Below are positions 60,638-64,000 of a stretch of DNA of 64,000 nt, piece by piece. Position 1 is the stretch's first letter. Each line of letters opens with the position of its first letter. The translations under genes were made by a program, and so were the position numbers. The stretch is taken from positions 3,341,501 through 3,405,500 of the forward strand of contig JAVTVJ010000130.1 in assembly GCA_034509425.1 (NCBI GenBank), given 5' to 3'. The notes under the pieces were generated by a model. The model was not told where the DNA came from. It was given only the letters and a program-made list of their open reading frames with translations, and did not search any database. Source of the stretch: Eopsaltria australis (Eukaryota > Chordata > Aves > Passeriformes > Petroicidae).

Positions 60638-61330
60638 TCAGCTATACAACATTTTTATCAACAAGCTGGAAGAAAATACGAAAACATTATTTGATAAAAA
60701 TGTCAAATGACTGACAAAGATTAGGAGAATGGTAAATAATGAAGTGGAGAAGGTATTGATTCCAAGCAACCTGATAAGATCAACACGAGCAAGCATTATG
60801 TGCTCCACAGCTACTGAGTGAGTCCTAAATCCTAATTAGGAAATAGGATAAACTGAATCCTAGGAACAAAGCACATACAGCACTTTAATGGGTTGGAAGG
60901 GTCTATTTGGGGAAGAAAGGGGCTAAAATACAGAAAAGACTTGGAAATCAAGAGCAGGCATTGCCATTGTAGGGAAGGGTCTAATCCCTGGCAGTGTCAG
61001 CAGAATAAAGCCACATGGGAATAGAAAGATTATATCACACTGCTAATGTGAATTGGTACAACCACAACAGCAACCAGCAGTGCTGTCCCCACATTTGGTT
61101 TTGTATCAATCAGCCACAAGAATGACTGAAGGAATAATAAATATGTGGTCAGTGCAAAAAGCAAGGAACTCAATCTGTTCAGATTATCAAGAGAAAGGAG
61201 AGGGCACAAGTTGATGACAGCTGATTTAAACCAACACAGGACACTGAAGTTCCATAATTGCACAGCCTGTTTATGAAATAAAAGGAGCTATGATACAATT
61301 CAGGAGCTGGGAATTGAGCTAGGCAAGCTT
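60638..61330 (+). mobile_element. Decayed ancient CR1/L3-like LINE, 3' part of reverse transcriptase
   Basis: From 60642 one frame reads LYNIFINKLEE, matching the CR1/L3-clade reverse-transcriptase motif LFNIFINDLEE, and is stopped at 60708. Further along, AATGGTAAATAATGAAG, TAGGAACAAAG (60861) and GGAACTCAATCTGTTCAGATT (61166-61186; 'ELNLF' in related elements), followed by AGAGAAAGGAGAGGGCA, keep the order found in ancient amniote CR1-like elements. Stops, frameshifts and small deletions are frequent. It is clearly older than the CR1 3' ends at 24.2, 35.7 and 41.1 kb. Ends are uncertain; the right end may extend to about 61430. Confidence 0.65.
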
Positions 61331-64000
61331 TGCCTCGAAATGAGATGCTGCATTTTAATAGCCAGAGTAAATAACAACTGGAAATGATTTATTGAGAGTT
61401 GAAGTGCCTTCCTCAACATTGTAAACCTGCATTTCACAAGTGGATGTTTCCTGAGACACGCCCAGCTCAGCTGGATTAATCCAGGGTGGCCTTCAGGAGG
61501 TCAGAGGAGGTCACTGCCCTGCTCCCTTCTGGCTTTTCAAGCCACAGATCCTCCAGATCAATCCCCACTGCTGCACCTTGAGTGTTCCCTTCAGGTCATT
61601 AAGTTTAACATCCACTCTCCCTTCATTTGGAATGTGCAGTTTAGAGCTGTAACTGCTGCCTTAATTTAATGGTAATTAAACCTGAGCCGGCCCCAGTGTT
61701 TTCTGTAACCAACTCAGTGCTGCAAAGGGAGAGTTGGACAGAACCTTCTGGAGCCACCAGCAGCTCCACTGCCAGGAGGGGACAGGGACAAGAGCAAGGC
61801 TGACTCTCCCCCACAGCCCAGTCACAGCCTGGAATTTAATTAAAGAATTGTGTCATCAGAAAGCCTTTTTGGCATGCAGGACCACAGGAACAGGGTGCCA
61901 GCTAAGGAGCAGAGACACAGGAAGCCAGCACAGAGTCCTGACAGAGGACAAAGATGATTCTGCCTCTAAGATAAGCTTCCCTCAGCCTGTGGTGATGCAG
62001 GAATTGCCTTCTCCACATCCATTTTCCCATCAGTGACACCGTTTGGACAACATTCCTCTTCCTGAAAATCTTTTTTCCATGTTCCTCCTCCTCCTCCTGT
62101 CCCTCAGCCCAAGCCTCACAGAGGCTCAGTTGAGCACCACACAAAAATAAACCAGTCCCAAAATTCAGCCCACACTGTGTCTGGAGGCAGCTCTCACTGG
62201 CATTGTGTGGAAAGACACAGACTCTTATTTAAAATTGATTTTGAAAAATTTTCACTGATAGCTCGTTCAGTTGGTCAAGAAATTGTGCAGCTTTGTGGGT
62301 ATTATTTCCTGCAAGAGTGCAGGACACAGCACATCCTGCTGAATAACTCCCTCCAAGTGCCCATCAGTGATGGGGATTATGCACCAGAGCACCTCATTAA
62401 ACCTCTGACTCCCTGGTATCCATCTAATCAAGACAACTGAGAGCCATTGTTGTGTTTGTCAACTATGACACAACTCTCCATGCTTGAAAAGGGGCAAATC
62501 CTGAGACTGCAAGCCAGCAACACAGTGAAGAATGGGAAAAATGCAGCTTGGATGGGGAATGTTTAACAACAGAGTCCAATTATGCCAGTCCTGAAAGGCT
62601 GATGCTTCCTCTGAAGGAGCCACACACACAAAACTCCATCAGGAGTGCTGAAACTCAGGCAAAGTCTGTTTGCTCCTCTTTGCCTGCTCACACACTCCTC
62701 ACTGGGGATAATGGGAGTTACAAGCTGTGCTCAGGTCTTTAGAGAACCAGGTAGGGAAGTGCCTGAAGTCTTAATAAATACATATGCCTTTCCTCAGCTT
62801 TACATTAAATTAAAGGCAATAAAATAGCACTTTTTGATGCAAACCTAAGGAGACATAACTGGAAAACTTCAAGCCAAAGAGCTGGTATTTCAGACAACAC
62901 ACAGACTGGCTCTGGACTCCTTCCCTCCTGCTGCCTTGGACATGCATTGCAGAATTTGATTTTGAAGTATTAATCATGTACTGACCACCAATGAGGTGCC
63001 ATTTGCAAGGCACTTTCCCTGCTAAGTTATCTAGCAACTACTCAACAAAAAACTCCCCCAAAACACAGAAAACAGAAACTGGTGTGCATATGGTGATGGA
63101 GGACATCAAATCTAACAGGTGTGCTCTAAAATCCCTTCTAGTTAGGGCAGAAGGCAAAAACAAATTCATTAGCAATGTGCATGATGATATAAGTAAAGAA
63201 CTTGAGAAGTTGTTAGGGGGAATGGGATTTATTGAACTCCACTGTTTAGCAGGAATGACCCAATCCATAGTCTCATCACTGAAATAAGTGAGAAAGCCTT
63301 AAAGCAATATATGGATTGCTGCCACCACCACCACGTCCCACTTCAGATGACAACACACATGAGCAAAATATTTTTAGATAATCTCAGATGAAAAATATTC
63401 CGTTGCCATCTTTGAATTTTGGTCTGGTCTTAAAGTACAAGTTGGTTTTTATATAAATGCAACTGTGCTTAAAAATAAAAGCTAATGCTTTCGTACCAAT
63501 CTATTTGCAGTGCTATGGATCTAAGAAAGAGCCCCAAGCACACCCTGGGATTTGACTTTATTGCTGTTATTTGTGGAGGTAATTTATTCAATGTTGTAAA
63601 CAAATGCAGCTCTTGGAAACTCTTGGAGTGGGGAGGACTTTGGTGAAGGCAGCTTTGCTTTTACTGATACCAGCAGGGAGGTCAGCAATAAAAACCTTAA
63701 TGCCTTCTTATCTCAAGTGGAATCCTTCAAACCTTCTGAAATGAATTCCATCCTCCTGATGCCCACATGGGAGTTTACATGGAGATACAGAACAGAACAG
63801 CAGAGATGCTGAACAGGTTTCAGCTGCAGAAGTGAGAAGCTCCTCATGGCTTCTCCAGCATCTCTCCTGCTGATCCATAGAAGAGATGCTGGGATCATGT
63901 GGGTTTCTCCTTTGAGATGAGGCTGATGGCACAGCAGGACTGTCACAGAAGTTTCAGTAACACAATAAAAGTCTCTGTGCTCTGAAATAAAAATTAGGAG
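61331..64000. other. Non-coding DNA, no gene recognised
   Basis: No exon, RNA gene or repeat family recognised. Minor features are a CTC-rich run near 62085-62105 and three CAC units near 63325-63333. Confidence 0.6.

Noticed and set aside
61030..61263. 77-codon hydrophobic minus-strand frame
   Set aside because: It is antisense to the decayed LINE. The hydrophobic look comes from AT-rich composition.
1..64000. tRNA, snRNA or microRNA genes, CRISPR arrays, prophage, IS elements or endogenous retroviruses
   Set aside because: Read for tRNA B-box sequences, spacer-repeat arrays, terminal inverted repeats and retroviral coding motifs. Found nothing beyond the SINE and LINE remnants listed; small, diverged copies could still be missed by eye.

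Overview
This window reads as vertebrate nuclear DNA, most likely from a bird. The decisive signs are at least four chicken-repeat-1 (CR1) LINE fragments, three of which keep the typical avian 3' end (the AACCCAAACCATTC block followed by degenerate ATTCTATGAT-like octamers). Interspersed repeats are otherwise sparse, the background is AT-rich and low in CpG, and there is one sharp CpG island. There are no operons, ribosome binding sites, phage, IS or CRISPR structures. I recognise no protein family in any open reading frame outside the decayed transposon remnants, so I annotate no protein-coding gene.

Layout. Positions 1-27.5 kb are AT-rich intergenic or intronic sequence, with an old CORE-SINE/MIR-like remnant (about 12.53 kb), a CR1 fragment (19.04 kb), a truncated antisense CR1 (24.2 kb) and several simple repeats. 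One A-rich tract at 25.65 kb is flanked by a perfect 11-bp direct repeat. From 27.6 to 30.2 kb lies the only promoter-like region: a CpG-rich shoulder, a dense CpG island (about 28.05-29.87 kb) with G-quadruplex-capable G runs, and an AT-richer right flank carrying CCAAT boxes, a TATA-like box and a good splice-donor match. This is probably the 5' end of a gene or long non-coding RNA, or a bidirectional promoter; neither strand nor identity can be decided from sequence.

From 30.2 to 46.9 kb the sequence is again AT-rich non-coding DNA. It holds a MIR-like remnant (33.46 kb), a degenerate 5S-rRNA-derived SINE (34.98 kb), two same-strand CR1 pieces (35.46 and 35.65 kb), another CR1 (41.1 kb), and repeat-poor stretches that could be conserved regulatory DNA. 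An 11-bp minisatellite of 17 phased units sits at 46.93-47.12 kb. From 47.1 to 64 kb there are further old SINE remnants (52.9, 55.1, 59.78 kb) and a decayed CR1/L3-like LINE (60.64-61.3 kb) retaining a scrap of reverse-transcriptase coding sequence.

The window therefore looks like a long intron or gene desert around one CpG-island promoter. I did not find a convincing new biological system. The items most worth a second look are the orphan CpG island with its flanks, the 5S-derived SINE, the A-tract with a target-site-like duplication, and the minisatellite. All repeat-family names are by recognition of consensus sequence, not by a database search.
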